Shown: positions 9,121-20,707, numbered from the stretch's first letter. The stretch: 64,000 bases of DNA from Coleophoma eucalyptorum (GCA_026120035.1 JALRME010000051.1:116304-180303), one strand, 5' to 3'. The notes: a model not told the origin generated them from the sequence alone. Translations and numbers: made by a program.

Positions 9121-10502
9121 TTATTCCATATCATAATCGGAAGCCTCATCGGAATCACTATGGCCCTCGCTCTCCATCTCTTCGTTTTCATCTTGAAAAT
9201 ATAATACAAGCGCTACGAGCAAGCTAGCAGCCTGTAGACGTTCTTTTGGTTCAGCGAGATCGTAATCATTTGTCTTAAAGATAAGTAGAAAGGGAATATC
9301 GTCCAGTTCATTAAGCTCCAAAGACTCCGAATATATGTATTTCAGATAATCGATTTCAAACTGACAGCTTATAAAAGACACTGTCGTTTGATGTACTGAG
9401 ATCAGGGTGTGACTAAATAGTAGGTATTCGGTAAGTAATGCTTGTAAGAAGGTTGCAGGAAAAGGGCCTACGCTTACAAAGTATCTCTTGGTTTTAGAGA
9501 GGTGAGCAAGGCGCACTCATCTCGTGACTCCGGCTCGTCATCTAATTCCTCTGAGGCAACCTCCTTCGCTTCTTCTTGTAAGATGTCTACAACAAGCATC
9601 ATCGAACCCATCAACTCGCACACCTGTTGTGCTAGGACCGATTCCTTCACTACTCCTTTCCCCGACGACGAATCTTCTAAGTCGAATGCGGACTTGACCT
9701 CTAAGGTACATTTAAAGCTGTCATAAACCCATTTTCCTGTCTCGGGCAACTTCATCTTGCGAACGATTGAGCCATCATCCTGGCAGGTGCAATCGAATCG
9801 AGAGCTTTTGAGAATGAAATTCGTCGGTTCGTCGCTAAATTCGATGCGTGTATCATTTGAATGCTGGTTCGTGAATAAATCAATTACAGCAGATATGAAT
9901 TGTGAGGCCATCATCCGTGCTACGGTTTCATCCTTACGACGTTCACGCTGTTCCTCGATAGGAACCGATTCGTGATGGTCATCATTTCCTGGATAATAAG
10001 AGGAATTCGAGGAACTCCCTAGCGATGACCGAAGTGGCGAAGAGAATCCCTCACCAGCTGTCATGTCTGGACGGTTGGGAGCTCGATGAATTCGTGGTGA
10101 CCGAGTCGAAGCTACCGTCTTCGACTCCGAACTCTCGCGTTTCCGACCTAAGACATCGGCCAAAGCGACGAAAAAGGGTCCAAAACAGGCACCTTCCTGT
10201 CGTAGCTCCTTGTGGGCATGAGTCTCCACGTATGCGGATGGCCAAGATCGAAATTCGGCTTTGCCCAAGAACTCGGATTTTAGGATGATTTCTTTCGCTT
10301 GATCTCTATAGCGTTGTGTGAGGAAGGGCGGCAGAGGGTCACCTTTGCCCGTATCAAAGAGAACGCGAAGGGCCTCAAGGTGTTTAGTATTCCAGTTACT
10401 GCCACTTAGCTTCCAATTAATGGCAGCTGAATGGATCGTGGCCATACTATCTCTGAATCTTTTTCTGAAAGCATTCTCGCTGCCAGGATATTTTGAAGAC
10501 AT
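9121..10502 (-). pseudogene. PD-(D/E)XK nuclease-like protein, one frame break
   Basis: The first ORF runs from the ATG at 10502 to 9474 (342 residues). Its second half contains TLEVKSAF followed by VLAQQVCELMG, resembling the E-x-K strand and following helix of fungal PD-(D/E)XK-like proteins; the upstream acidic residue of the motif is not certain. A Ser/Arg-rich linker lies between residues about 150 and 210. A second ORF in another frame, 9516-9121, continues with a plausible aromatic domain and an acidic tail. No acceptable intron joins them, because the only GT..AG candidate is about 30 bp. A single-base slip near 9485-9510 is the simplest reading. It is divergent from the gene at 10779, with 276 bp between starts. 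Confidence 0.55.
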
Positions 10503-10778
10503 TTCGGTGTAGAATATAGAGAGATGTTGTGCACGTCTAATGACATATGGTAGCCTGGCTCGCCTGGCTGGCAGCAACTTCCGACATATAACCGATACCA
10601 CTTGTCCTATTCTGCCTTAGCGCCAGTTCACAACATCAACACCATGGAGCTACCCTCAGCTTCCTTGCATCATCATCAATTGTCGACGTCGATTTAAATA
10701 ACAGCAGTCACTACAGATGCTAGGCATAGTGACTGGGGACGGTACGAGCAACCATGCAGGTAGTTCTTCTTTAAGCCA
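10503..10778. promoter_or_regulatory. Divergent intergenic region
   Basis: 276 bp between two divergent starts; presumably carries both promoters. No specific site recognised. Confidence 0.4.
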
Positions 10779-11973
10779 ATGTTCCGTCCCTTCAACATGG
10801 TGGCTCACGATAAAGGGCACGAGCAAGCTGAGGAACAACGACTGAAGCACGATCGATGTGCGCCAGGATCGCTTCAAGCACTGATTATGCAAGAGAAACT
10901 CTTTGTGCATCCTCTAAACTGGACGAACAAACATCTTGGAGCCCTACATTGCCGATTCCAACCCGAAAGAGTTGTTGCGATAGCGGCGACAAAAGATACA
11001 ATGGAACCTACAACGCAACCGAGATTTGACAAAAGTTTATTAGATAATATATTCCGTCTGAGTACGAAAAGAGGCAGGAAGATGAAAGACATTGCGATGC
11101 GTTGGATTGTAGAGCGAATAGCGAGGATGTTTCTTCCAGCGGACCAAGTTACCCGTGGGTGAGTCTTTTCCCTTACTCTGGCTTCGCGGACCTCGATCTT
11201 GGAGTTTCGTGACTGATGTTCTGTGCTTTCTAGAGTTCTCTATTTATCATTTGCACGAAACCCGGTTGCTTCGATACGAGTGCCTCTTCTGGGATCTGAT
11301 GGACGAAATACAAGTTCGAGAACAATGTGGGCATATATAGATCCGAGCTTTGTAGAAGAACAGCGGGAGGTATATCAGCACGTTCTTGCGCGCCGAAGTC
11401 GAGGATTGGTGAAGCCACATGGAAATAATAGTCCTTTTCGGCCATTGTATGTCGCCATCTTTCTCGCCATTGCACAGCATGGAAAGAGGGTTAGACAGTT
11501 TCATAGCAGCGGAGGTGATGATCAGATTCAGAGGGTTTGTTCCTTTAATATTTGGTAGGTTTCAAGAGACGATGCTAACGTAGAACGTGCAGATAACTCT
11601 CTTCGTACCAAGCCATTCATCACTACAAATCACGAAACAGACCCCCGCAAAAGACAGTACAAGTACACGAAAGCAATCGAACTCTTGCTTGATAGAATAT
11701 ACCGCAGAAATTAGTGATACACATCTGCGGAAGTTAGACGAGCCAGATAAGTTCTTTGACATGGAGCTACAGATTCAGAATCGCACCATTCCTGTCACTC
11801 ATAAACCCATTGAACTTTACACTGCGATGGAGCATGCCTGTGCAATACGCGAGGAGGATGTCAATAATCGGACAGAGTATAAATCTTTGAAGAGAAGGAC
11901 GCTCGCTGATATCAGCTGTAATGATGGGGGGAATGGGAACGATGGAAGGAAGCGTAGAAAGGGCGCTGGATAA
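10779..11973 (+). CDS. Hypothetical protein, 353 aa, three exons
   Basis: Exons 10779-11158, 11234-11534 and 11593-11973, summing to 1062 bases (354 codons with stop). Intron 1 has donor GTGAGT and acceptor TTTCTAG. Intron 2 has a GTTTGT donor, a GCTAAC branch site and acceptor GTGCAG. I do not recognise the family. Visible parts: a basic N-terminal half, a region near VLYLSFARNP, a hydrophobic segment LYVAIFLAIAQ after the first junction, and a basic C-terminus (RKRRKG), possibly nuclear. Frames join cleanly, so the gene looks intact. Confidence 0.65.
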
Positions 11974-12560
11974 GTGGGGATTGCTCCCTTGTCTGTGCTA
12001 CTGGTGTGCTTCTTAGTCCTGGGTGGTTATGTGCCCCTTTGCCCTTAACCTTGGTCAAGACGAATGATATTATCCTTGGCAGACAAGCGTAGTCAATACG
12101 CTGTCAATAGTGCCTTTCTCAACCGACTTGCTGTATGGAAAGCATCGTTGCTATTTTGCATTGTACCCCACACCAGCATCTCACTGTTTATAAGTTTAAC
12201 GTGTCGCATTCAATCCTTATCAAAGCAATGTTCATGTAATCAGATTCAGTAATGTATGCGTCGGCCCTAATTGCTCTGGGAATTTCAACGTGCGTTCCTG
12301 ACCTGTAATCAAGCTCGAGTGTGGAAAGCTAACTCTGTCAAATGGTAGCAAGAGTCGTTGTCAAGAGCGAAGATGAAGTGAAGAGCAAGGCTCTCATTAG
12401 CCGACAAAATGTATTTGGAGCTGTTGCTGTCCTGATTTAGCCACGTAGCTTAATGTAATGTGCTCTAGCCTGTGTTGCACCCTCCTAAGTATTCTGTGAT
12501 CGTGATGCAAACTACTGATGGTAAGTCAGCTCTGTTACATTTGTAGCCACGGGCCCGTGG
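11974..12560. other. Gene-free stretch before recombinase ORF
   Basis: No recognised gene. A GTAAGT...TTGTAG stretch at about 12520-12546, just before the ATG at 12561, could be the end of a leader intron but is very short. Confidence 0.4.
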
Positions 12561-15245
12561 ATGGACCAGACTCTCTGGCCCGAAACCTACCGAGGGGCAC
12601 GACGTGATCTCTTGCTCGGCCTGGCGGAGATGCCGAACCTATATCGATCGACTGATGACTATATCATTGCCCGAGGCTCGTGGAGCGGGGAGGAGGAGGA
12701 CATAGTCAGTCCCCAGCAGGATGAGCAGAAGATTGCAGCCTTGATGCCTCTTGTTGACGACATGCTTGACCGCTGTGAGGAGACGGTGCAGCACACTAGT
12801 CGCGTCTTGCGGTGCTGGTTACGAAGCACTAAGCCCCAGTCTTGCTACCCGAAGCCGTTTACACTTGTGGCCCGACCCGAGAGCAAGCGTAAATATCGTC
12901 GGATCTTCAAGCGGTTTATCGCCCTACTCTTCCGGGCGTATCAGCTGCCGAGAGATGTCCGCCGCTGCTATACTCGGATCCGATTCACTAGAACGCAACT
13001 CGATCAGCTTAGGGAGCTCTGGCATCATCCCGCTCTGGTGGGTACCGCACTGGGGACTAGCGACAGCGAGCCTCTTATGGACGAGGGGGATAACGACTAC
13101 GCGGCAAGTATTGAGGACGATGAGGGTGGCGACGATGGCGAAGGAAACGAGGATAGCGGAGACGACGAGGACACGGCTTATATCGATTGCGGAAGTGATA
13201 GCGGGGAGGGCGCAGAGGAAGGGAGTTATACTGGCTACGAGCCCAAGGACGAAACGGATGAGGAGAGTCGAAGCGATAATGATTATATGAGCGACCATAG
13301 CGAGGCCAACCCAGATCTCGATTCACATCCTGGGATGGATGTGCTTCGAGAACTCGTCTTCCAGCTGAGCATGACATTTAGTACGGCCAGCTTTACAGAC
13401 GGTCAACCGGCTTCGAGTCTCCTAGTATACTTTAGCGGGATTCTTGGCTTCTCGGCTGACGCTCAAAACTTCCTACCCGCCCGGAAGTTTACCCCCTCCT
13501 TGTCGGCACTGATCTATATCCAGCGCTTGCTCTTCCTTGAGTATGGCCTCCCCTACCGGGCTTATCCACACCTTGGGATCGCGCGGCGATCACGGTTTGG
13601 CCAGCACCAGCACTTCGAGGACGTGCGGCTCCGCTTTATGACGACGGGCGCACCATCTGCACTGGAGGAGCTGCAAAGTTTACGAGACTTTGGCCGAATA
13701 ATGTCCCGTACTGATGCCCCTTCCTTCCTTCTCCGTTGGAGCGATGATGGCCAAGTCTTGTGGCACGGAGACCACTTTAGCCTTACAATGCAGAGGTATC
13801 GTAGCCTGGCGAGCCACTTCATTACTAAGGCGGAGGAGCTTTGTGACAGCCTGATGTTTGGCCTCTGTCCTGTTGTAAATCTCATAAACGTTAAAGATGA
13901 TATAGTCAATACGCACTACGGATTCTCCTTTGTTCAGCACCCGCAGAATGGGCTGGCTGATGCATACCTCGAGCTGTCAAACAAGGCCTGTACTACCCGC
14001 CGAGGTGGTCTATTTCGAGATAATCGTTGGGATTGGGGGGCAATCAGTCGGTACCGGAAGCAAGTGGTCACCCTTGAGGAGATGCTTGCAGGTGGCCTCT
14101 ATACAGCATGTGGCCAGCTCCCTCGTGCCTCTGAGTTACTTGGTCTAGAGAGCGTAAATGGATCGCCGACCCAGTGTGGGATCTACGCATGGAACGGCTT
14201 TCTTGTGTATGTTGTCAGCCACCATAAGGCCAAGCGGTCGACCAATCGAGAGTTTAATGTTGTACGCTTTCTCCCAGTACAGTTGGGGCAGAGCATGTAC
14301 AAATATCTAGTGTACATTCGACCGTTCTTGGACATGTTACAGCGAGAGCAGACCGGGCCGACCCCGATTCAGCCGAGTACACTACTCTTCCGTACCGGTC
14401 ATCTTCTCGATCGGCCGTGGGTATCTTCGCATCTTACCGCTATATTAAAGAAGGCGACCGGCGAGGTTTGGGGGCACCCGGTCAATTCCCAGCTCTTCCG
14501 CCAGTTATCGATTGGCATTACGGAGAAGCACGTAAAGGAGGTCCACAAGCCATTTAACCAATACGATGACAAGGGCCTTGGAGCAGACTTGAACGTAGTC
14601 TTCGCCTGGCAGAGTGGCCATCGCCCCCTACAGCGTGGAATCACCTACGGGCTCGATGGCGCGTTTCCAAGCCAGCTGCAACCTGCACTCCTACGCGCTT
14701 ATGAGTGGGCGTCGACTCGGTGGCATGAGTTCTTGTATCTGCCTAGTAAGGTGCTGCCACGTAAAAAGGCCATTGTTATAGGGCCTGAGCAAGGTATTAG
14801 GATCCTATCGCCTCTCTACCAAGAGTCGCTCGAAAGCACTAGCGGGAATATACTCTCCAGACGCCGAACTCTGCCTTGGAATGAATATGCGCTAGAAACT
14901 ACAAGGCCTACAAAGCGAAGAGCTCTACCTAGTCAACAGGAGCCACCACAACTTCGTGATGACCAGCTTGCTACCACCCAGAAACCAGGGCGCTTGCTTG
15001 GGACACAAAACCTTGCTATAACGAAGCGACCGCCGTATCCGGAAGATATCATAGCTCGAGTCGAGGCGTGGCAGAATGGCGGCAGCGGGAAGCCCGTGTC
15101 TGATAACGAGAGCGACTCCTCTATCGACTGGGATGAACCAGACATGATCGCGAGTGCAACTCCTACCGACAGGTCGCGGCCTTCTTTGTCTAAGGCATCG
15201 TGGCCTTCTTGGAGCCGGCAAATATGCGAATCAAAACTAGGTTAG
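12561..15245 (+). CDS. Tyrosine-recombinase-like protein of a fungal mobile element
   Basis: 894-residue ORF, visibly more GC-rich than its surroundings. Residues about 170-255 form a very acidic Asp/Glu/Ser linker. The C-terminal half carries residues in the order expected for tyrosine recombinases: R522 (LPRASELLGL), K556 (SHHKAKR), R647 (LFRQLSIGI), H687 (QSGHRPL) and Y696 (GITYG). The context around H687-Y696 and the following W-H-F-L helix match, from memory, the domain found ahead of RecQ-type helicases in fungal TLH-like genes. It could also be compared with DUF3435 Starship captains or Cryptons. The usual H-x-x-R of box II is reduced to R only. The frame ends at 15245, where a second frame takes over with zinc modules. 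A likely role is DNA integration or excision. Confidence 0.62.
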   Translation: MDQTLWPETYRGARRDLLLGLAEMPNLYRSTDDYIIARGSWSGEEEDIVSPQQDEQKIAALMPLVDDMLDRCEETVQHTSRVLRCWLRSTKPQSCYPKPFTLVARPESKRKYRRIFKRFIALLFRAYQLPRDVRRCYTRIRFTRTQLDQLRELWHHPALVGTALGTSDSEPLMDEGDNDYAASIEDDEGGDDGEGNEDSGDDEDTAYIDCGSDSGEGAEEGSYTGYEPKDETDEESRSDNDYMSDHSEANPDLDSHPGMDVLRELVFQLSMTFSTASFTDGQPASSLLVYFSGILGFSADAQNFLPARKFTPSLSALIYIQRLLFLEYGLPYRAYPHLGIARRSRFGQHQHFEDVRLRFMTTGAPSALEELQSLRDFGRIMSRTDAPSFLLRWSDDGQVLWHGDHFSLTMQRYRSLASHFITKAEELCDSLMFGLCPVVNLINVKDDIVNTHYGFSFVQHPQNGLADAYLELSNKACTTRRGGLFRDNRWDWGAISRYRKQVVTLEEMLAGGLYTACGQLPRASELLGLESVNGSPTQCGIYAWNGFLVYVVSHHKAKRSTNREFNVVRFLPVQLGQSMYKYLVYIRPFLDMLQREQTGPTPIQPSTLLFRTGHLLDRPWVSSHLTAILKKATGEVWGHPVNSQLFRQLSIGITEKHVKEVHKPFNQYDDKGLGADLNVVFAWQSGHRPLQRGITYGLDGAFPSQLQPALLRAYEWASTRWHEFLYLPSKVLPRKKAIVIGPEQGIRILSPLYQESLESTSGNILSRRRTLPWNEYALETTRPTKRRALPSQQEPPQLRDDQLATTQKPGRLLGTQNLAITKRPPYPEDIIARVEAWQNGGSGKPVSDNESDSSIDWDEPDMIASATPTDRSRPSLSKASWPSWSRQICESKLG

Positions 15246-16513
15246 ATCGAGCACGGCAATTTCATGGTATCTTTGATGTGAAACAGTTACGTCCAGTCGA
15301 GCAAGTGGCTTTACAACATCTGAGGAGGTCTCTCGGTGTGTGGAGCAAGTGCTGCGTTGTCTGTGACTTTACTGGAAATCCTAGTGACCACCGTCGATAT
15401 CCGGCCCAAGACTGCCCTGATCATCTTAACCGTACTGTTCAGATCTGGGCGCCCTTATTCCTGCCAAGGCTACAGCGACTGGCACGTGCAACCGACACCC
15501 AGAGCTGTCCTACGTGCCTGGTGCCGAAACTTCTCTGCAACCACTGGGAGCAGGGAGAGCCTGGCAAGTGGACTGAGACCGGTGCACAATGTCAATAAGA
15601 TCAAGTCGTCATTCTGCTAGTTGTTACGGCACTTGAAGGAGCAGCAGAGGTGCGGGAGGAGCTCGATTCATGGATGGACTCATGGCTCCATTCACGGAAT
15701 CTTAATAGGGTCTGCCAGTGGCTAAGTGAGCGAACTGTAGCAGAGGACCTGTGTGTCTTAAGGGTGATAGAAGTGTTCCAGCTCGTCTCTAGCGCCTGGG
15801 GTACCTTAAACCGCAATAACCAAGGATATCAATCTCCGCGTGTCCATTGGATTACATCAACCGGACCTGCCTCTATTGCAGGTGATGTGGCTGATGAGGC
15901 GGCATATATATTACGGGAGCAGAAAAGACAAAGGGATAGGACTCGAAATCAGCGTGAGGGTCGCGACTGGTGTGATCTTGATATGCATCTACTCTCGTGG
16001 TTCGACAAGTGTCCAATATGCTATGTTCGGAATAGCGTAGGCCGTGATGATATGGTATATCATGCTTTTGAGTGTTGCAAGGACAAACAGCGTGACCTCG
16101 TTGCAGAAGTTGAAAAGCTTCGAGGAATTAAGTTCGCGGCAGGGCTGTGTTGCAAAGTCTGTGCTGTGCCTAGAGAAATATGTGGGGATGCTCTTCCTCT
16201 TAGTTCACAAGGCAAAGAAAAATGCCTCTATAGTGGGGTTATTCGTGAAGCTGTAGCCTCTATAATGGTTGTAGGTCCCGACCTTGTAGTTGAGAAGATG
16301 TTTGCATGGATGAAGAGCGAAGGTATATGGACAGAGAATGAGGTATTAAGTAATGAGGAGGCTCAACAGGTGACTCAGATGATGCTCGAATGGTTTTCTC
16401 GCAAGGCAAGTTGGCGCTACAATACTACGAGCGTTTTAGTACAGGTGTTTAATCAACTAGATCGGTGGCTTGAGGCATTTGAGAGGGGACTAGAGTTAGA
16501 AGACTGGATTTAG
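15200..16513 (+). pseudogene. Twin zinc-module C-terminal region, one in-frame stop
   Basis: Two ORFs share one frame: 15200-15598, then after a single TAA (15596-15598) an open frame to 16513. Each half has the same plan. The first has CVVC, a downstream H..C, then CPTCLVPKLLCNHW. The second has CPIC, a Y-H-x-F-E-C-C, then CKVCAVPREICG. Each is followed by a helical stretch with Trp. In fungal TLH-type genes such a module follows the helicase; this is from memory. Here the module appears twice and no helicase motif (Walker A, DEAH, motif VI) lies between it and the recombinase ORF. Joining to the recombinase would need a frame change or intron near 15200-15245. Confidence 0.55.
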
Positions 16514-17855
16514 GATAAATAGATATTAATTATAATATAAACTTCTTGTTTCAGCAATCTAAGCTGCTCTTGGTTATATAGCGGAACAATGCGTAGCAGC
16601 AACATTTGCTGATTTAGGGCTACTGATGATTTTCCATCACATCACGGGGCGGAACGGGCACAGGTGCAGAGATGGTACGGAGAAGGGGACACAGCAGGTT
16701 GGAAGGTTGACCAGAGGCAAGACCGAGTAGTAGAAGGAGGAGGAGGGTTAATATCGTCCGCATTGTGGCAGACAGGAGGCAAGATCGAGTCCAAAGGCAT
16801 CGAAGTGCAGCAATAGGAGCAGGCGCCAGCAGAAGCGGTACAGGTCGAGATAGTGCCAGTCGAAGTGGTACAGGTCGAGATGGTACCAAGCGAGGGAGTC
16901 CAAGTGATATTGTGGCCAGTTGAGGGCATCCAGGGAAGCCGAGGAGCAGGGGAGGATGATGAAAGCGACGAAAGCGAGTATGTTATAGTGTAGTAGGGTT
17001 ATATCATTAGTCAGGGGCCAACAAGGGTCATAGAGGTCCAATGCCTTTGTGCAGAGGAACATTGAAATTCTTAAAGACTCCATTCCTTTCAGTTGTTCTT
17101 TTTCTCTGAGCGGAATTTGTGCATTCAGTGCTCATGGCAGCTGTTGGTATGCATTTACAACGGGTAGGCCACGTAATAGCATCAGAGGATTCAATTATAG
17201 AGATTGTTGTTTTTCTATAGTACAGCCCAGCTGCATTTATATATGCATGATCCTCGTGACAGAATAGAGTTGAAATCAGGTGACAGCAAGTAACCCCGTC
17301 ACAGTATAAGATGGCTTGTTGGAATCCTGCTTGGAGCACACCCCGTCGGGTGTAGTAGAGTAGAGGTCGAAATCGGTGTCAGTTGGAATACTTTCAAACA
17401 ATTGATCACCTACTAAAGAATAGTTCAAGTGATTCAGAATTAGAATTAGATGAGTGTGTGGCTCGTAGAACAAGATCAAAGATAGAATAGTTGAAAAAGT
17501 GTCCGAGTTCCCCAGGAGTCACGTTATTGTAAAATATGGTATTGTATACAAGCCACTTCTTTGTTTATTAGGATGCGTGGCGTTTTATATACCTTCTATT
17601 GTATCCGGATAAATTCGGCATAGGCATTCCTCTTTCTCTATAGCTTCAAGGTTTTTTAGCTTCACGTCTTTTTGATAGAAGATTCACTCTATTATCCCGA
17701 AATCTTACTAAAGGCCGATAGTCAAGTTATAGCAAGGGGGAACAGACTAATGAATTTCAATGCCGGCGACAAAACGATAGACAGAATCACTATAATTGTG
17801 ATATTTTCCTATTGAGTTCTGTATACTTGCAGAGAAATAGCTAAGGAACAATAGT
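16514..17855. other. Unassigned, repeat-like stretch
   Basis: No gene recognised. Near 16800-16920 the plus strand has an imperfect GTACAGGTCGAG repeat that can be read as Val/Glu-rich, followed by an acidic stretch near 16940-17000. Fragments near 17400-17480 suggest the decayed end of a retroelement; a short purine run at about 17735-17742 is compatible with that. Nothing is firm. Confidence 0.3.
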
Positions 17856-18046
17856 TGTCGGTATATTATCACAACAGGTCAATCACGAGACCTAGTCACA
17901 TGTTACATACAGTATTGTTAGCGAGAGAGGTATAAGTACCTCTCTGCCTCACGCTCTCTTCAATGATCAATTGATTACAACTATATGAACATTACACCTG
18001 TTTTAACTCCTAAGTCACCTACTGCGTTACCTGACGTAAACCAACA
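17856..18046 (+). repeat. Solo LTR, 191 bp, target duplication ATAGT
   Basis: Starts TGTCGG and ends CCAACA. The 5 bases before (17851-17855) and after (18047-18051) are both ATAGT. It is similar over its length to 54730-54923 and, inverted, to 21039-21190 (shared GTCAATCA, AGACCTAG, CTCTGCCTCAC). Not related to the Gypsy LTR of this window; the parent element is not present. Confidence 0.88.
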
Positions 18047-18114
18047 ATAGTAAACTAACTAACTTATAACTTAATATGTTTGTATGGTTAATTTTTCAGG
18101 CCTAAAACCGTGAA

Positions 18115-18143
18115 CCTTTTTCGGCACCCAGGGTCGGACGTTA
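18115..18143 (+). repeat. Degenerate MITE end
   Basis: Contains TTTTTCGGCACCCAGGG and then TCGGACGTTA, resembling the right terminal repeat of the MITE at 54957-55172. No left partner was found. Confidence 0.45.
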
Positions 18144-19415
18144 CATCCTTGGGAGGACTCCTGTAGATGGTACGTAGAAGTTTTGTCTGTGTTGCGAGTA
18201 ACTTAATATTCACTTCATAGGTGGCGGATAATTTATTAGCTCTGATAGAACGGTTTCAAAGCAGCATTTGACAATTAAAGTTGAGCTTGCTGCACATGTT
18301 GATGACGTAAGAATTCTAACTCCAGTCTGCTCTGTAGCATTTGATTTTTTTAAAGGTTGATATTTATTATCCATCACGCGTCACAATCACTAGTCTTAGA
18401 TCAAAGGTTGGTACTCGCTTAGATGGAACGCTGATTAAGGGCAAGAACCATCTGCTTAACATTAATAGAAATATTGTTCAGCTAGGTCGATGCAAGCATC
18501 ACTTCCAGTACGGACTCTGTAGGAAGAAAAGAGGCCGCAGCTGCTAATCGTGCGAAGGTTTACATGGGTCTCAGTGCCATCCACCTGTTCCTCTGTAATT
18601 ATGGCACAAATGTCTCGTCGACACACTGCTCTTTATCAGCAGCTTAGCTCTCTAAATAACAAGGGGGGCAAAACGGCACAGACGCGAAATAAACTCACGT
18701 ATTGTCACAAACAAGCATGAAACGTTCATACTTCTAGAGCCCTTAGATGATGGAATATTTACTGTTAAGAAGGTGGTTATTGCATCCGTAACTCCATTAT
18801 TTGAAGGAGACTGTCCTCCAAACGAGGATTTTAAAGCCAACTTTCGAAATGAAACTGGATAGGTCCTAGGGTTTGAGTCGGTATATAGTCAGAATACATA
18901 GAGGTAGAGCTAAATTAGTCAGACAAAGAAGAAGGGATTTTAAGGGTGTTAAATAAATAAATCAAAGTAAGTAGTCAGGGGTCCGTGACGACTCTACTTC
19001 TCGTCCGAAGGTTATCTAGTCTGAATTATTTTGATCGATTCCTATTTCTAAATATCGAAGGAGAAACGTATTGAAATAAAGTCTTCTAAGAACGAAGTAG
19101 AAGAAGGGTGAAGGAGGCTTGAGAGTTTATTTTAAAAAAAATACTGTTATATCTAACTGCCTAACGACGGGGAGAGTTGCTGACAGGTCATCATGTCTCT
19201 GGTTCTGGCAGGAAGAAGTAACAGAAACCTAGACTCGGCCGCCAATTCCTTTGTCTATCTGTCCCTACATCAGCACTCGCTGAACCACTTGGTATCAACT
19301 TTAATGGCTTTGATGACGAAAGGATATTATGACCAGGCAGCCTATCGGTCATCAAAGGCTGCTGACTAGATGTGCAAGTACATGGGAAATTTGATGCTGA
19401 TATCGGAAGGGTTTC
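18144..19415. other. Gene-free stretch
   Basis: AT-rich with many stops on both strands. Nothing recognised. Confidence 0.4.
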
Positions 19416-20546
19416 TCAGATCAAAGTACACAAAGGTGTCCTCCTATATCGACCGGTAGTGTGCAAGTGACATCCGGAAGAGATTACGTCGAATAACAAC
19501 ATTCGCCACGGTTGTTTATAGTTATTTGCATCATACGGACGCCTCCAGGTAGTCTCATCGATCCCTTCATCCTGATCATCAATATTCCGACGGCCATCAG
19601 GACCAAAATCCCCTTTACTCCAGTGTAGTGCAATATAGTGAAGCAGCGTCTGCCCCACGGGATCTTTATATCTTACTATTTCTTTATCAAAGCCACTCAT
19701 GCTAACTCCGCCACCCTTGATAGCTAGCCTAACCAAGCCAGGGTTATTATGCCACCCACCAGAGCGTATATGAGAGGCAATTTCAAACCGTCGCTGGAAT
19801 GGTGACGTATTGTATGAGGGATACATATGGTTTTGAAAATAGCGTAGCAGGGGTTTTGGTAAATTTCTGCGATCAATCGCGCTAGTATCATCAATTAGAA
19901 TATCGGAAACTTCGGCTTCAATGAGCAACCGGGCTATGTCCAATGTCGGGCACCTGAGGCTGAAGGTTAGGTGCGATGACCAGAATGTCAAAGTATGTAA
20001 TGGGGTCCTGTTTGGAATTAGCCTGGGAAAATCCAAGGTACGAGTAAAAGAGTGATTACTGGTTGTTGTTCGAATAAGCTAGAGGGTCGGCTTCTTCCTG
20101 AAGAAGTAGCCTGCACATTTGAAGTTGGCCTTCACGTGCTGTTATCTACATCGAAGGAATATAAGCATAATGTTGCGTCGAGCCCTATAGTGCTGACTTA
20201 CATGTAGAGCAGTCTGCTCGCTTACGTCTTCTCTGTCTCCGACACGGGCACAGCCTGTTGCGAGCATATCTTGAACTCCAACAATATCACCTTGGGTTGA
20301 CATCGCGAAAAATTTGTGAATTGCTGTAGTTACTGTAATATATACATTTCATGCCTCTCGTAGCCTCATATCTGGATTTGGCCCCCCGACACCTACATGT
20401 GATATGTGGTCTAACCATATTTCATAATCACAGAAACAGCGTCTTCCGATGGATTGTTGAGGCGGAGAACTAGTGTAGACTGTATAGTTGTTTCGAAGGA
20501 ATCTATGCAAACCCCGATTGAAATCAGACAAGTCATCGCGCAGCAC
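19416..20546 (-). CDS. Ankyrin-repeat-like protein
   Basis: Minus-strand exons: 20303-20202 (from ATG MSTQGD), 20145-20060 and 20022-19416, joined by introns of 56 bp (GTAAGT...ATGTAG) and 37 bp (GTAATC...CCCAG). These sum to 795 bases (264 residues plus stop) in one open frame. Ankyrin-like signatures: TALHITAREGQLQMCRLLL with EEADPLA, NRTPLHTL, and GQTLLHYIA. An upstream ORF, 20546-20349 (with GVGGPNPDM), resembles the preceding part of related fungal proteins, but the splice to it is not clear, so the true start may be further upstream. Likely a protein-interaction scaffold; no catalytic domain seen. Confidence 0.6.
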
Positions 20547-20707
20547 GCGTGGATGATATCAAGACATTAGAAATTTGCTAGCGAAATACATACTGCGCAT
20601 GCGTGGCGAACCTCTCAAGACTTTCTCTGCCGTATAACTTATCCATAATTTATGCGAAGCCTAACTTCGTGTCTTCGAATTTTAAGTTTGAAAGTATATT
20701 GAAAGAC

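Noticed and set aside
13075..13377. Minus-strand Arg-rich ORFs over the recombinase acidic linker
   Set aside because: Mirror images of the Asp/Glu-rich repeat codons on the plus strand.
12561..16513. Calling the recombinase ORF a Starship captain
   Set aside because: The catalytic-residue order fits many tyrosine recombinases; I saw no captain-specific features, target-site direct repeats or cargo borders in the window.
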